In this document: in pieces, positions 16,372 through 26,200 of the stretch
Layout of the letters: each line of letters opens with the position of its first letter
Numbering within the stretch: position 1 is the stretch's first letter
Assembly: GCF_000092225.1 (NCBI RefSeq)
Contig: NC_014158.1
Location: 930,001-994,000, forward strand
DNA: 64,000 bases
Direction: 5' to 3'
Source: Tsukamurella paurometabola DSM 20162
GTDB taxonomy: Bacteria > Actinomycetota > Actinomycetes > Mycobacteriales > Mycobacteriaceae
Made by a program: the position numbers and the translations under genes
The notes under the pieces: model-generated
The model's input: the letters and a program-made list of their open reading frames with translations, nothing else
Told to the model about the DNA's origin: nothing
Database searches by the model: none

Positions 16372-17673
16372 TCAGCTCGAGCTGCCCGAGATCGACACCG
16401 AAAGCCACGGATTGGTGTCGGTGGAGCGGTCGACCGCGAACCGTCGACGGCCGGACGTGCTGCGCTTCCCCGGCTGGTCCGTGGTGTCGGTCGGCTCTTC
16501 GCTCGACGACGGCGCCTGATCGATCGTGAGGATGTCGCCCGATGTGGTCGCCGCCGCGAGCGCGGGGAGTGGCAGGCCGCGGGGCATGGTGTCCGGCGTC
16601 GAGGGCGCGGTCGTGTCCGGGACGGCCTCGGTGCGCTGCGGTGACTCCGCTGCACCGGCGTCGCCGCGCTCCGCGGCATCGTCGGAGAGCTCCTCGGATC
16701 CGGCGGCGCGGCGGCTCAGGCGGTGCGCGAGCGCGAGCGCGAGCAGGTAGGCCAGCACCCCGGCGCTGCCGCCGACGATGAACGCCCAGGCCAGCGGTCG
16801 TGCAATGCCGGGATCCGGGGCCGGGGCCGGCGTGTCCGTGACCGACCGCAGCCGAGTCTGCGTGAGTGCGAGCTGCCCGTCGATCGCGCCCAGCGCCGTC
16901 TTGAGCTGGCCGACGCCAGTGGTGAGATTCGCGACCGAGGCGTTGACATCGGTTCGGGCGCTGGCCAGCTTGGTCAGGCCGTCGCGCAGCTGTCGGGCGG
17001 CGCTGCGGGCCGAGGCCATGGAGGCATCGGCGTTGGCGGATGCGCTGGTCAGGCTCGAGGTCATGGACGAGAGTGTGCCGCGCAGGCCGGCCACATCGTC
17101 GAGGGCGCCGACGCCCCGGGAACTGCTCAACGCGCGATCGAGCTGCGCCACCGCGCCGGCGGAACCCGGCGACGGGTTCTCCACCAGCCGCTGCCGCAGC
17201 ACGACGAGTGCGCCCCGGGTGCCCGCGGCCACCTGCTGCAGGCCCTGCGTGCGATCGAGAGCGCCGCCGAGCGCCACCGACGCGCGGCTCACCTGACTCA
17301 GGGCCGCGGACAGCGACGAGGCCTCGTCGAGGCCGGTGACCAACTGCTCGGCGCCCTGCTTGGCGGTGTCGATGCTGTCGAAGATCTGCGGGACCGAGCT
17401 CGCCGAGGTGTTGAGTCCCGCGCTCGCCGAGGTGAGGCCGTTGGACACGAGTCCGAACAGGGCGCGCGATTCGTCGGCCGCCTTGAGTGCGACCCGCGTG
17501 TTCTCGGCGTTGACCCGTTCCTGCTCCGGCGCGGGTGGCGTGGTCCCAGCCGCGACGAGGAAGGCGGTGCCGCCCGCGACGAGCGCCACCATCACGGCGA
17601 GGAGCGCGGTGCCGGTGAGCGCCCAGGCCGAACGGGCCGCCGCGCGGAGCGAGCGGGTCAGGGTCGAGGTCAT
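16372..17673 (-). CDS. Two-helix membrane protein with helical external domain, unknown
   Basis: A 433-residue protein. The N-terminal membrane helix (about 18-42) leads into a long Ala/Ser/Leu-rich helical segment (50-285) likely to form coiled coil outside the membrane, then a second helix (about 295-318) and a disordered Pro/Thr/Ser-rich cytoplasmic tail. The layout recalls YhgE/Pip-type phage-infection or MmpL-accessory membrane proteins, but no specific family is recognised. TAAGGT lies 6 nt before the ATG (leaderless type). It is convergent with imuB, 7 bp apart. Confidence 0.65.
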   Translation of the reverse strand: MTSTLTRSLRAAARSAWALTGTALLAVMVALVAGGTAFLVAAGTTPPAPEQERVNAENTRVALKAADESRALFGLVSNGLTSASAGLNTSASSVPQIFDSIDTAKQGAEQLVTGLDEASSLSAALSQVSRASVALGGALDRTQGLQQVAAGTRGALVVLRQRLVENPSPGSAGAVAQLDRALSSSRGVGALDDVAGLRGTLSSMTSSLTSASANADASMASARSAARQLRDGLTKLASARTDVNASVANLTTGVGQLKTALGAIDGQLALTQTRLRSVTDTPAPAPDPGIARPLAWAFIVGGSAGVLAYLLALALAHRLSRRAAGSEELSDDAAERGDAGAAESPQRTEAVPDTTAPSTPDTMPRGLPLPALAAATTSGDILTIDQAPSSSEEPTDTTDQPGKRSTSGRRRFAVDRSTDTNPWLSVSISGSSS

Positions 17674-17762
17674 GGCTCAACCTTAACCTGAAGTGGAGGG
17701 TTTAGTGAAAGATCAACCTGGTTAGCCTTTTTGGGAAGCGGACCCTGCGGAGACCGAAGGAC

Positions 17763-19028
17763 TCAGCCGGCCGGTCGGTTCACCGTGCCCATGAGCAGGG
17801 GGAGGCCGGTCGCGGTGTCGACCACCGAGTAGGCGAAGGCGCGATCCACGGTGACGGGCTCGGGGCCGGGCGGCGGCTCGGGAGCCGGGGTGGTCGCGGA
17901 GTCCGATGCCGTGCCCTTCTCGCCCACGGTGAGCACCGCCGAGGCCCGCGCATCGGCCAGGGTGGGTTCGCCGTCGGCGATCCCACTCAAGCCCGCGCCG
18001 CCCGGGAAGACGCCCGTCACACCCAGCTCACGTAGCGGGTCGACGAGGCCGGTCCACCCGGCGCTGCGCCATTTCGGCAGCGAGACCTCGTGTGCCGCCG
18101 TGGGTGCCCCCGCCAGCGCGAGGCGCGCAGCGGTGAACCGGCCCTCGGTCACGCCATCGGCCAGCGGAACGCCGGGATTCGGCAGGATCACCTGCAATGC
18201 CAGGGTTCCCACGCCGAAATCCAGTTGCAGTGCCGTGAACCCGTCGCCCCCGGCGACCCGGGCGGGGACGGTGGCGCGCATCGTCGGCGGTTCGACCACG
18301 GCACCGTCGGCCGTTGTGAAGGGGCGCGGGCGGGTCTGAGCCGCGTCGAACGGGAACCGCCAGGCCACTGCGAGATAGGCGGTCGTCGCGGCCGCCAGCC
18401 GGGTATCGCGATCAGTGCGTAGGGGCGCCGAGGTCAGGGTGCTCCCCGTGTTCACCGCAACCCATTCGCCGAGCGGCTGGTCGATACCGCGCGCGAAATC
18501 GACCGGGTACACACCGGTTCCGTAGTACTTCGCGAGCCGGTCGAGGTATTCGCCTCGAGGTTCGAGTTGCTGCGCGGTGAGCAGCGCGACCTGCGACTGG
18601 AACAACGGTGCGGCCGGCGGTGTGCCCGCGGGAACCTTCCCCGGATCGCCCGCCCACTGTCCGGTCTGCCCGGTCAGCGCAGCCATGGCCCGTGGCACGT
18701 CCCGTGCCCCGCTCAAACCGAGAGCGTCGAGCTGAGCCGCGGCAGTACCGTCGGCCCCGGCCCGCAGCATCCCGAGCAGCGATAGCACCGACCACGGCGA
18801 GACCGCGGTGGCCGACGCACGGCCGTCGGGTGCGATGAGCCGCGTGCCGATCCGGGTGGCGGTGTTCACCAGGGCGGCGACGTCGGTGCGGGTGTCGTCG
18901 ATGCCCACCTGATCGAAGGCCGTGGTGGGCCGGTCCAGGGCGAGCGGTCCCGGCGCCGGCGGCGAACCGCCGCACGCGGTGAGGGTGGCCGCCGCGAGCA
19001 GCGTGATCGCGGCTCGTCGGATCTGCAT
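17763..19028 (-). CDS. Serpin-like lipoprotein
   Basis: A 421-residue serpin-family protein with a lipoprotein signal (LLAAATLTAC, lipidated Cys19), so anchored outside the membrane. Serpin landmarks include TAVSPWSVLSLLGMLRAGA, LPKWRSAGWTGLVDPL and the C-terminal VDRAFAYSVVD followed by LPLLMGTVNRP. The reactive-centre region begins normally (GEKGT) but continues SDSATTPAPEPPPGPEP. The Asp and proline run are unlike the Ala-rich hinge of inhibitory serpins, so it may not trap proteases. TACGAT lies 6 nt before the ATG. The frame is open further upstream, but only this start gives the signal peptide. Confidence 0.85.
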   Translation of the reverse strand: MQIRRAAITLLAAATLTACGGSPPAPGPLALDRPTTAFDQVGIDDTRTDVAALVNTATRIGTRLIAPDGRASATAVSPWSVLSLLGMLRAGADGTAAAQLDALGLSGARDVPRAMAALTGQTGQWAGDPGKVPAGTPPAAPLFQSQVALLTAQQLEPRGEYLDRLAKYYGTGVYPVDFARGIDQPLGEWVAVNTGSTLTSAPLRTDRDTRLAAATTAYLAVAWRFPFDAAQTRPRPFTTADGAVVEPPTMRATVPARVAGGDGFTALQLDFGVGTLALQVILPNPGVPLADGVTEGRFTAARLALAGAPTAAHEVSLPKWRSAGWTGLVDPLRELGVTGVFPGGAGLSGIADGEPTLADARASAVLTVGEKGTASDSATTPAPEPPPGPEPVTVDRAFAYSVVDTATGLPLLMGTVNRPAG

Positions 19029-19081
19029 GGCTCCATCGTATCGGCGATACCGCTCGCCTCCCGCTCGCAACGGGACGGCGC

Positions 19082-19987
19082 TCACTCGCCGTGGCCCAGC
19101 AGCCTCCGGCCGTTGTGCCAGAGCACCTTGCGCATCCACTCGTCGCCCAGGTCCAGGCGCGCGAGACCGAACAACTGGTGCGCGTACTGGTAGGGGATGT
19201 TCGGGAAGTCGCTTCCCAGCACCACACGATCGGCGAGACGCGCGAGCCGGTCGGGGTAACCGGCCGGCATCGGAGCCCGCTTCTCGGTGAAGTCCGTCGC
19301 CGCCATCGTGGTATCGAGGTGCACATTGGGGAAACGCTCGGCCAGGTCGGCGAACTGGTCGTACTCGGGCATGCCGAGGTGGGCGATCACCAGAGTGAGC
19401 TCCGGGTGCTTGCGGAGCGTCCGAGCGACCCGTTCCGGGCCGGTGTACGGTCCCCCGACCGGTCCCGACCCGGCGTGGATCACCACCGGAACCCCCGCGT
19501 CGGCGAGCGCCTCCCAGGCCGGATCGAGTTGCGGATCGTCGGGGGCGAACACGCCCACCTGGACGTGCATTTTGAACAGTCGGGCACCGTCGGCGATCGC
19601 GGCGGCCACGTACTCGCCCACGCCCGGCTCGGGATACAGTGTTGCGCAATGAATCCCGTCCGGTACACGGCGGGCGAAGTCGGCGCACCACGCGTTGAGC
19701 CACTGCGCCATCCCGGGCTTGTGCGGGTAGCACAGAGCGGGGATCTCGCGCACGCCCATCGCGCGGATCAGGGCCAGTCTGGTGTCTTCGTCGAAGCGGT
19801 AGGTGATCGGCCATTCCTGGCCGTACTCGACATCCGCACGGTCGAAGAAGTCCCACACCTTCGCCAGCATCGGCTCGGGGAGGAAGTGCACGTGGATGTC
19901 GGCGAGTCCCGGGAGGTCGAGTGCGGCGAGGTACGCCGGGATCTCGTCATCGGTCCGGGGGCCGGGGGTGGTCTGCAAGCGGCTCAC
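19082..19987 (-). CDS. Amidohydrolase-family metal-dependent hydrolase
   Basis: About 301 residues, TIM-barrel amidohydrolase of the Amidohydro_2 (decarboxylase/hydrolase) type. The metal ligand motif DIHVHFLPEP lies near the N-terminus, with IHAG, IAHLGMPEYD and the late Asp in GSDFPNIPY. Relatives hydrolyse or decarboxylate cyclic and aromatic acids; the substrate is unknown. The GTG at 19987 has TAAGTT 7 nt upstream (leaderless type). Upstream in-frame sequence to 20230 is not protein-like. It is divergent from a MarR gene that may control it. Confidence 0.85.
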   Translation of the reverse strand: MSRLQTTPGPRTDDEIPAYLAALDLPGLADIHVHFLPEPMLAKVWDFFDRADVEYGQEWPITYRFDEDTRLALIRAMGVREIPALCYPHKPGMAQWLNAWCADFARRVPDGIHCATLYPEPGVGEYVAAAIADGARLFKMHVQVGVFAPDDPQLDPAWEALADAGVPVVIHAGSGPVGGPYTGPERVARTLRKHPELTLVIAHLGMPEYDQFADLAERFPNVHLDTTMAATDFTEKRAPMPAGYPDRLARLADRVVLGSDFPNIPYQYAHQLFGLARLDLGDEWMRKVLWHNGRRLLGHGE

Positions 19988-20152
19988 CGCTGTCAACTTA
20001 CCGACCGGCCAGAACGGCTGTCCGATGAATCCGCCCACGGGGATTCCGCTGGATCCGCTGGCGGGGTTCGCCGAATTCGGTGCCCGGGAACGTGCCCGAT
20101 CCTGCGTATACAGTGGGATGCAGCGTCGCTCGAGACCCGTGGTGGCGCCGGT

Positions 20153-20169
20153 ATTCATGGGGGTGAATA
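20153..20169 (+). promoter_or_regulatory. Dyad just before the MarR gene
   Basis: TATTCA-N5-TGAATA, a perfect 6-bp inverted repeat, ends one base before the GTG of the MarR gene. A MarR dimer bound here would sit over the translation/transcription start, a common autoregulatory position. TATACA (20108) is a candidate -10 further upstream. No binding evidence, only symmetry and position. Confidence 0.45.
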
Positions 20170-20685
20170 GTGGGCTCGACCGATGAGGCGCGGTGGCTGT
20201 CCGAGGCCGAGATGGCGGCCTGGCTGCCACTGATCAACATAGCCATGCAGTTGCCGGCCAAGCTGGACACGCAACTGCGTTCCGATTCCGGCCTCACGCA
20301 TTACGAATTCATGGTGCTTTCGCAGCTCTCGCAGGCCGAGGGACGGAAGATGGGACTGTCCGCGCTGGCCGACGCCGCGAACTCATCACCGTCTCGGCTC
20401 TCGCACGTGCTGCGCAAACTGGGGGAGTCCGGATGGCTGGTTCGCCACGCGACCGGTCGGTCCGCCTACGCGGAACTCACCGCCGACGGTCTTGCCGTGC
20501 TGGACGCCGCGGCGCGCGGGCACGTCGAGGAGGTGCGCCGCCGGGTCTTCGACAGCCTCGACCCCGGCGATGTGAAGGCGCTCGCCACCGTGTTGCCGAA
20601 GATCAGCGCCAGTCTCGGCGATCCGGGATCACACTCAGGCCACCGCGGCCAGGCCACGCAACAGGAGATTCCGCGGCGCGCGTAA
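20170..20685 (+). CDS. MarR-family transcriptional regulator
   Basis: A 171-residue MarR protein with winged helix (LTHYEFMVLSQLSQAEGRKMGLS..., SSPSRLSHVLRKLGESGWLVR) between dimerisation helices; such regulators release DNA on binding phenolic or lipophilic ligands. It is divergent from the amidohydrolase and probably controls it and itself. Its last 17 codons overlap the 3' end of the oppositely oriented monooxygenase pseudogene. GTG start at 20170. Confidence 0.9.
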   Translation: MGSTDEARWLSEAEMAAWLPLINIAMQLPAKLDTQLRSDSGLTHYEFMVLSQLSQAEGRKMGLSALADAANSSPSRLSHVLRKLGESGWLVRHATGRSAYAELTADGLAVLDAAARGHVEEVRRRVFDSLDPGDVKALATVLPKISASLGDPGSHSGHRGQATQQEIPRRA

Positions 20686-21674
20686 CCGGCTGGTGAGCGC
20701 GGCGTACCGCATCGCCCGGGAGAGCAGCATCGTGCGCTGACCGGCAAGGCGCCGCGCCCGCTCGTACCCGGCCAACGCCGCCGCCGGGTCCCGGGCATCG
20801 TCCGCCGGGCCGAGGGCATCGGCGAGCGCGGCCGCGTCCAGCAGCGTCTCGCACGCCCCGCGCCCGAGGTTCGGCGCCATCGCGTGCGCGGCATCGCCGA
20901 TCAGCGCCGTGTTCCCCCGGACGATCCGGTGCAGGCGCGGAAGATCACGGGACCGGTAGTGCAGCGCAGACTCCACGTCGATGCCCTCGATCGTCTCCAG
21001 GACCCGTGGGGCCCAACCGTGATACATCGAGCGCAGGAAGCCGCGGGGATCGGAATCCGGGTCGGGCACGCCTTCGGGAACTGCGTGCGGATCGAACTCC
21101 GAGTACCAGTTGATGAAGCCGCCGTCGCGCGGGGTCACGCCGAACAGTCTTCCGGGCCCCCAGTATTCGGTGAAGGTGTCGGTGCTGCCGGGGCATCGCC
21201 CGATCACCACCTCCACGCCCAGCGGGCGCGGCTCGATCACGCGGCCGATCACGGCGGTGCGGGTGATGCTGTTGATGCCGTCGGCGCCCACGATGACGTC
21301 GTGATCGAGTCCCTCGAGATCGGTGCGGTGATCGCCGAACCGGATCGGGGAGCCGCTGCTGCGAGCGCCTCCAACAGGCGCGGGCGGGAGATCAACACCG
21401 TTGCGCCCCGGGCCTCGATCCGTGGTCCGAGGCGGTGGCCTTCGCAGCTACGGATCTCCCCGAATCGCTGGTCGATGCCGATCTCGCGAACCTTCGCTCC
21501 GGCTCCCGTGCGGTCCAGGACCGCGAGAGCCTCGGGCCACATCCCGAGCGCGGTACCGGTTGTGGGCAGCGATGCCGCTCTCTCGAATACCTCCACCTCC
21601 CAGCCCTGCCCGGTCAGGAGTGCCGCGGTGGCCAACCCGCCGATGCCGCCGCCGATGATCGCCGCTGTCCGCAT
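20635..21674 (-). pseudogene. FAD-dependent monooxygenase, frameshifted
   Basis: Two frames together encode one aromatic-hydroxylase-type flavoprotein. The first (from ATG at 21674) has the FAD motif IIGGGIGGLATAALL and continues to LLEALAAAA. The second carries VIVGADGIN and GDAAHAMAPNLGRGACE to the stop at 20635. The change of frame falls near 21340-21365, in a GC-rich stretch. The joined protein (about 346 residues) is shorter than usual there, which suggests a small out-of-frame deletion rather than a single miscalled base, though an assembly error is possible. TAGGGT lies 6 nt before the ATG, and the promoter shares a dyad with the divergent TetR gene. Confidence 0.8.
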
Positions 21675-21684
21675 ACGTCGACCC

Positions 21685-21700
21685 TACTACAAATGTAGTA
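21685..21700. promoter_or_regulatory. Operator between monooxygenase and TetR genes
   Basis: A perfect 16-bp dyad, TACTACA-AA-TGTAGTA, centred in the 45-bp divergent intergenic region. It lies between the -10-like elements of both genes, exactly where a TetR dimer would control both promoters. The half-site TACA/TGTA also matches the BlaI/MecI style, but no such regulator is nearby. Confidence 0.75.
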
Positions 21701-21719
21701 CGCGGTACTGTCTGACCGC

Positions 21720-22262
21720 ATGGGACGGAGAGAAGAGGTGCTCGACGCGGCGATCGAGGTGGTCGGCACGCGCGGGCTACGCGGCCTCACGCACCGCGCC
21801 GTCGACGGTGCCGCCGGCGTCCCGTCGGGCACCACGTCCAACCACTTCCGGTCGAGGGCTGCGCTGGTGCGCGGCATCCTCGACCGCATGGTGGAGCAGG
21901 ACCTCTCGTTCTGGGAGGGGTTCGACGGTGCCGGTGCACCGTCCGTCGACGAGGTGACCGAACGCCTCGTCGGTTATGTGTTGTGGTCGGTCGGTGCGGG
22001 CCGGGTGCGCAGTACGGCGCGGTTGAATCTGTTCGCCGCCGCAGCGACCTCGCCAGACTTGCAAGAACCGCTGCGCCGTGCGCGGGCGGCCGTCGAGGCG
22101 GCGGGTGCGGCGATCGGAGCGAACCTGGGGCTCGACGGTCCCGCGTCGGCGCTGGTGATGGATGCGACCGATGCGGTGGTCCTGCGGCAGTTGGCGCTAG
22201 CGTCGGAAGATTTCGATCCGCGGCCGACGCTCGGCCGGCTCATCGCCGCGTTGCGCGGATAG
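21720..22262 (+). CDS. TetR-family transcriptional regulator
   Basis: A 180-residue TetR protein. The N-terminal helix-turn-helix (about 1-50: VLDAAIEVVGTRGLRGLTHRAV and GVPSGTTSNHFRSRAAL, in two pieces) is followed by a ligand-binding domain. It is divergent from the broken monooxygenase and presumably its repressor. The gene itself is intact, so it may now be a regulator without its main target. TACTGT (21706-21711) 8 nt before the ATG suggests a leaderless message. It overlaps the convergent GNAT gene by 23 bp. Confidence 0.9.
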   Translation: MGRREEVLDAAIEVVGTRGLRGLTHRAVDGAAGVPSGTTSNHFRSRAALVRGILDRMVEQDLSFWEGFDGAGAPSVDEVTERLVGYVLWSVGAGRVRSTARLNLFAAAATSPDLQEPLRRARAAVEAAGAAIGANLGLDGPASALVMDATDAVVLRQLALASEDFDPRPTLGRLIAALRG

Positions 22263-22800
22263 GCGGCTCGGCGCGATTGCTGGGTACCTCGTAGACCAAC
22301 TCCAGGCCGTCCACCTCGTCGATCTGGGTTCCGATCTCGACGAACCCGTACTGGGCGATCAGCGATGACGACGCGGTGTTGTCCGGGCTGACGGTGGCGC
22401 GCACCGTGCGGACCGACGGGTCGCTCCCGGCTCGAGCGAGCAGGAATTCGAGTGCGGCACGGGCGTATCCGCGTCGTCGGTACTCGGGGTCGACGGCATA
22501 ACCGATCTCCACCGTGCCGTTCCCATCCGGCGGCCCGTGGTAGCCCGCGCGGCCTACGACGAGATCGCGATCGGTGTCCAGGATGGCGCCGGTGATCCAC
22601 TCGGCGCTGGCCGGGTCGGCGGCGATCTGCCGGTCGCGCATTCGCCACAGCCGCAGTGACTCCGGGGTCGCGAAGGAAGGCGGGAGCACGATCTCGCTGT
22701 ATCGGTTCGCCTGTCGTAGGTCGCCCACCGCCAGCGCTGTCACCGCGCGCGGATCGAGCTGCGCGATGCGGACCGCGGGTGCCGGATCACCGTGGGGCAT
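22240..22800 (-). CDS. GNAT-family N-acetyltransferase
   Basis: A 186-residue acetyltransferase of the GCN5 superfamily (RimJ/RimL-like), using acetyl-CoA to modify a small molecule or protein amine. The core reads [20 protein letters not shown], with the Arg/Gly-rich pyrophosphate loop, then [17 protein letters not shown]. The substrate is unknown. Its start lies within the last 14 bases of the YnfA-like gene, so it is translated from the same message. Confidence 0.88.
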   Translation of the reverse strand: MPHGDPAPAVRIAQLDPRAVTALAVGDLRQANRYSEIVLPPSFATPESLRLWRMRDRQIAADPASAEWITGAILDTDRDLVVGRAGYHGPPDGNGTVEIGYAVDPEYRRRGYARAALEFLLARAGSDPSVRTVRATVSPDNTASSSLIAQYGFVEIGTQIDEVDGLELVYEVPSNRAEPPIRATRR

Positions 22801-23116
22801 ACATGATCACCCCTACTCCGGCGAGCGCGATGAGGGCGCCGATCACGTCCCAGCGGTCGGGCCGGAAGCCATCGACCGCCATCGCCCACAGCAGTGAGCC
22901 GGCGATGAAGACGCCACCGTAGGCCGCCAGGATGCGCCCGAAGTTCGCATCCGGCTGCTGCGCCGCCACGACCCCGTACAGTCCCAGTGCGATCACGCCC
23001 GCGCCGATCCACAGCCATCCGCGGTGCTCTCGGATGCCCTGCCATACCAGCCATGCCCCGCCGATCTCGAACAGCGCGGCTACTCCGAACAGCAGGATCG
23101 ACTTGGTGACGGTCAC
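22787..23116 (-). CDS. YnfA/UPF0060-family membrane protein
   Basis: A 109-residue protein with four membrane helices and the family pattern ([12 protein letters not shown]..., [23 protein letters not shown] in pieces, ending [14 protein letters not shown]). YnfA proteins resemble half-size small-multidrug-resistance transporters; the function here is unknown. The GTG at 23116 has TAGAGT 7 nt upstream (leaderless type) and begins at the first helix. The GNAT gene overlaps its end. Confidence 0.88.
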   Translation of the reverse strand: MTVTKSILLFGVAALFEIGGAWLVWQGIREHRGWLWIGAGVIALGLYGVVAAQQPDANFGRILAAYGGVFIAGSLLWAMAVDGFRPDRWDVIGALIALAGVGVIMYAPR

Positions 23117-23180
23117 GAGGCTCACTCTAGGCGGGCGCACGGCGGTGGCGCAGTGGGCCGGCTGCACCGTACGACACTCC

Positions 23181-23205
23181 TATCATTCATCGAACATATG
23201 AGCGT
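23181..23205 (+). promoter_or_regulatory. dnaE2 promoter with half-conserved LexA box
   Basis: TATCAT (23181-23186) is a good -10. Overlapping the expected start is TCGAAC-ATAT-GAGCGT (23190-23205), whose left half matches the LexA box exactly and right half only in part. A longer dyad, CGAAC (23191-23195) and GTTCG (23212-23216), spans the first codons. SOS control of dnaE2 is known in mycobacteria; here the box is imperfect. Confidence 0.55.
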
Positions 23206-26200
23206 ATGCTGGTTCGTGTGGGTTGGAGTAACGGGCCCAGCTGGGCGGAGATGGAGCGGGTGCTCTCGGGGCGTGCCCCGGCGCGACGTGAGGAGCCTCC
23301 GGGTGACGGCGGCGATTCACCGGCGTGGTCGCGTAAGCGTGAGCCCTACGTACCGGGGGAGGGCGGTCCGGGTGCCTCCCGTGTTCCCTACGCTGAGTTG
23401 CACGCGCACACCGCGTTCAGCTTCCTCGATGGCGCGGCGCAGCCCGAGGAGATGGTCGAACAAGCGCACGCGCTCGGTCTCACGGCGCTCGCCGTCACCG
23501 ACCACAACGGCTTCTACGGGGTGGTGCGATTCGCGGAGGCCGCGCTCGGGCTGGGTGTTCCCACGGTGTTCGGTGCCGAACTCTCGCTGCTGCGCGATGC
23601 GGAACGTACCGGCACCGCCGACCCCGACGGCGAGCACCTGCTCGTGCTCGCCCGGGGCCAGGAGGGCTATCGCCGTCTGTCCCGCGCCATGGCCGAGGCG
23701 CATATGGAAGCGGGCGAGAAGGGGAAACTGCGCTTCCATCCGGACCGTCTGGCCGAATGGTCGGAAGGGCACTGGCACATCCTCACCGGCTGCCGCAAGG
23801 GTGCCGTCCGGCGCGGGCTCGACGCCGCCGGACCCGACGGTGCCGCCGGTGCGCTCGCGCACCTGTTGGACCGGTTCGGTCCCGACCGGGTCAGCATGGA
23901 ACTCACGGTGCACGGCGTCCCCGAAGACGACGAGCGCAACCATCTCCTCGCCGGGGTCGCCGCCCGGATGGGAGTGGGCACCGTCGCCACCACGGGAGCC
24001 CACTTCGCGCGACCCGATCAGCGGCGCCTCGCCGCCACCCTCGCCGCGATCCGGGCCCGTCGCAGCCTCGATGAACTCGACGGCTGGCTGCCCGCGGCCG
24101 GCGGAGCGCACCTGCGCTCCGGCGACGAGATGGCGCTGCTGCTCCCGGAGCATCCCGGAGCCATCGCGGGAGCGGTGGAACTCGCCGCCGAATGCGCCTT
24201 CAGCCTCAGGCTGATCGCGCCGAACCTGCCGCCCTTCGATGTGCCGGCGGGGCATACCGAGGCCACCTGGCTGCGCGAGCTCACGCGGCGCGGCGCCCTC
24301 GACAGATACGGTCCGCCGGAGTCGAATCCGAAGGCGTACCGCCAGATCGAGCACGAACTGAACGTCATCGAGACCCTCACCTTCCCCGGCTACTTCCTCA
24401 TCGTGCACAGCATCGTGAGCTTCTGCCGGGAGAGCGACATTCTCTGTCAGGGGCGCGGCAGCGCCGCGAACTCCGCCGTGTGCTTCGCGCTCGGCATCAC
24501 CGCGGTCGATCCCGTCCGCAACGGCCTGCTGTTCGAACGCTTCCTCGCACCGGAACGCGACGGCCCGCCCGATATCGACGTCGACATCGAGTCCGATCGT
24601 CGCGAGGAGGCGATCCAATTCGTCTACCGCACGTACGGGCGCGCATACGCGGCGCAGGTAGCCAACGTGATCACCTACCGTGGCCGGTCCGCGGTGCGCG
24701 ATACCGCTCGTGCGCTCGGCTACTCCCAGGGGCAGCAGGACGCCTGGAGTAAGCAGATCTCCAGCTACGGCTGGCGCAATGATCCGGTGCCCGACGGGGT
24801 GCCGGAGCGGGTGATCGATCTGGCGACACAGATCGCGGATCTGCCTCGGCACCTGGGCATCCACTCCGGTGGCATGGTGATCTGCGACCGACCCATCGCC
24901 GATGTGTGCCCCACTGAGTGGGCTCGGATGCAGGACCGTAGCGTGCTGCAGTGGGACAAGGACGACTGCGCCGCCGCAGGCCTGGTGAAGTTCGACCTGC
25001 TCGGTCTCGGCATGCTCAGTGCCCTGCACTATGCGCAGGATCTGCTCAAGGAGCACAAGGGGATCGAGGTCGATTTCGCCCAGCTCGACCTCACCGACGA
25101 TACGGTCTACGCGATGCTCCGGCGCGCTGATTCCGTGGGGGTCTTCCAGGTCGAGTCGCGGGCTCAGATGGCCACCCTGCCGCGGCTCAAACCGCGAACC
25201 TTCTACGATCTGGTGGTCGAGGTCGCCCTCATCCGGCCCGGACCCATCCAGGGCGGTTCGGTGCACCCGTACATCCGCCGCCGTAACGGGCAGGAGGAAC
25301 CGCGGGTCGAGCATCCATCGATGTGGAAGACCCTCGAACGCACGCTGGGTGTTCCCCTGTTCCAGGAGCAGCTCATGCAACTCGCCGTCGACGTCGCCGA
25401 TTTCACTCCGGCCGAGGCGGATCAGTTGCGCCGCGCCATGGGCTCCAAACGCTCCACCGAAAAGATGGAACAGCTCCGCGAGCGGTTCTACCGGGGTGCC
25501 AAACAGTTGCACGGTATCGAGGGTGAACTGGCCGATCGCATCTTTGAGAAGCTGGCGGCGTTCGCGAACTTCGGTTTCCCCGAAAGTCATTCGCAGTCAT
25601 TCGCATCGCTGGTGTTCTACTCGTCGTGGTTCAAGTGCTATCACCCCGCGGCCTTCTGTGCCGCTCTGCTGCGGGCGCAGCCGATGGGCTTCTACTCGCC
25701 GCAGTCCCTGGTGGCCGATGCCCGGCGGCACGGCGTCACGGTGCACGGCCCTGACCTGAACATCAGCCTGCCGTGGGCGAACCTGGAGAACGCAGGGATG
25801 GAGGTACGGCTGGGGCTCGCGGCGATCCGCACCATCGGCGATGAACTGGCCGAGCGCATCGTTGCCGAACGGGAGGCGGGAGGCATCTACGCGGGTCTTA
25901 CGGACCTCACCTCCCGGGTGGAACTCACTGTGGCACAGGCTGAGGCGCTCGCCACCTCCGGCGCACTCGACTGCTTCGGGCGTGACCGGCGGCAGGCGCT
26001 GTGGGAGGCCGGTGCCGCAGCCCGCGAGCGCCCGGATCGCCTGCCCGGCACCGCCACCGCAGGCGCACCGCCCACCTTGCCGGGGATGAGCGAGACCGAG
26101 CTGGCGGCTGCGGACGTCTGGGCCACCTCGGTCACCGTCGGCAAGTATCCCACCGAGTTCCTGCGCCCGAAGCTCGACGAGCTCGGGGTCATCCCCGCCG

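Noticed and set aside
17715-17745. Iron-box-like GGTTAGCCT upstream of the 16372-17673 gene
   Set aside because: Only the central nine positions fit the IdeR/DtxR consensus; both flanks fail (about 11 of 19 positions), and the neighbour has no iron link.
21685-21700. BlaI/MecI operator for beta-lactam sensing
   Set aside because: The TACA/TGTA dyad resembles it, but the adjacent regulator is TetR and there is no BlaR/BlaI or beta-lactamase gene nearby.
23317-25590. Long open frame on the minus strand opposite dnaE2 (757 codons)
   Set aside because: High-GC codon bias removes stops from one opposite frame. The translation resembles no protein and dnaE2 is certain.
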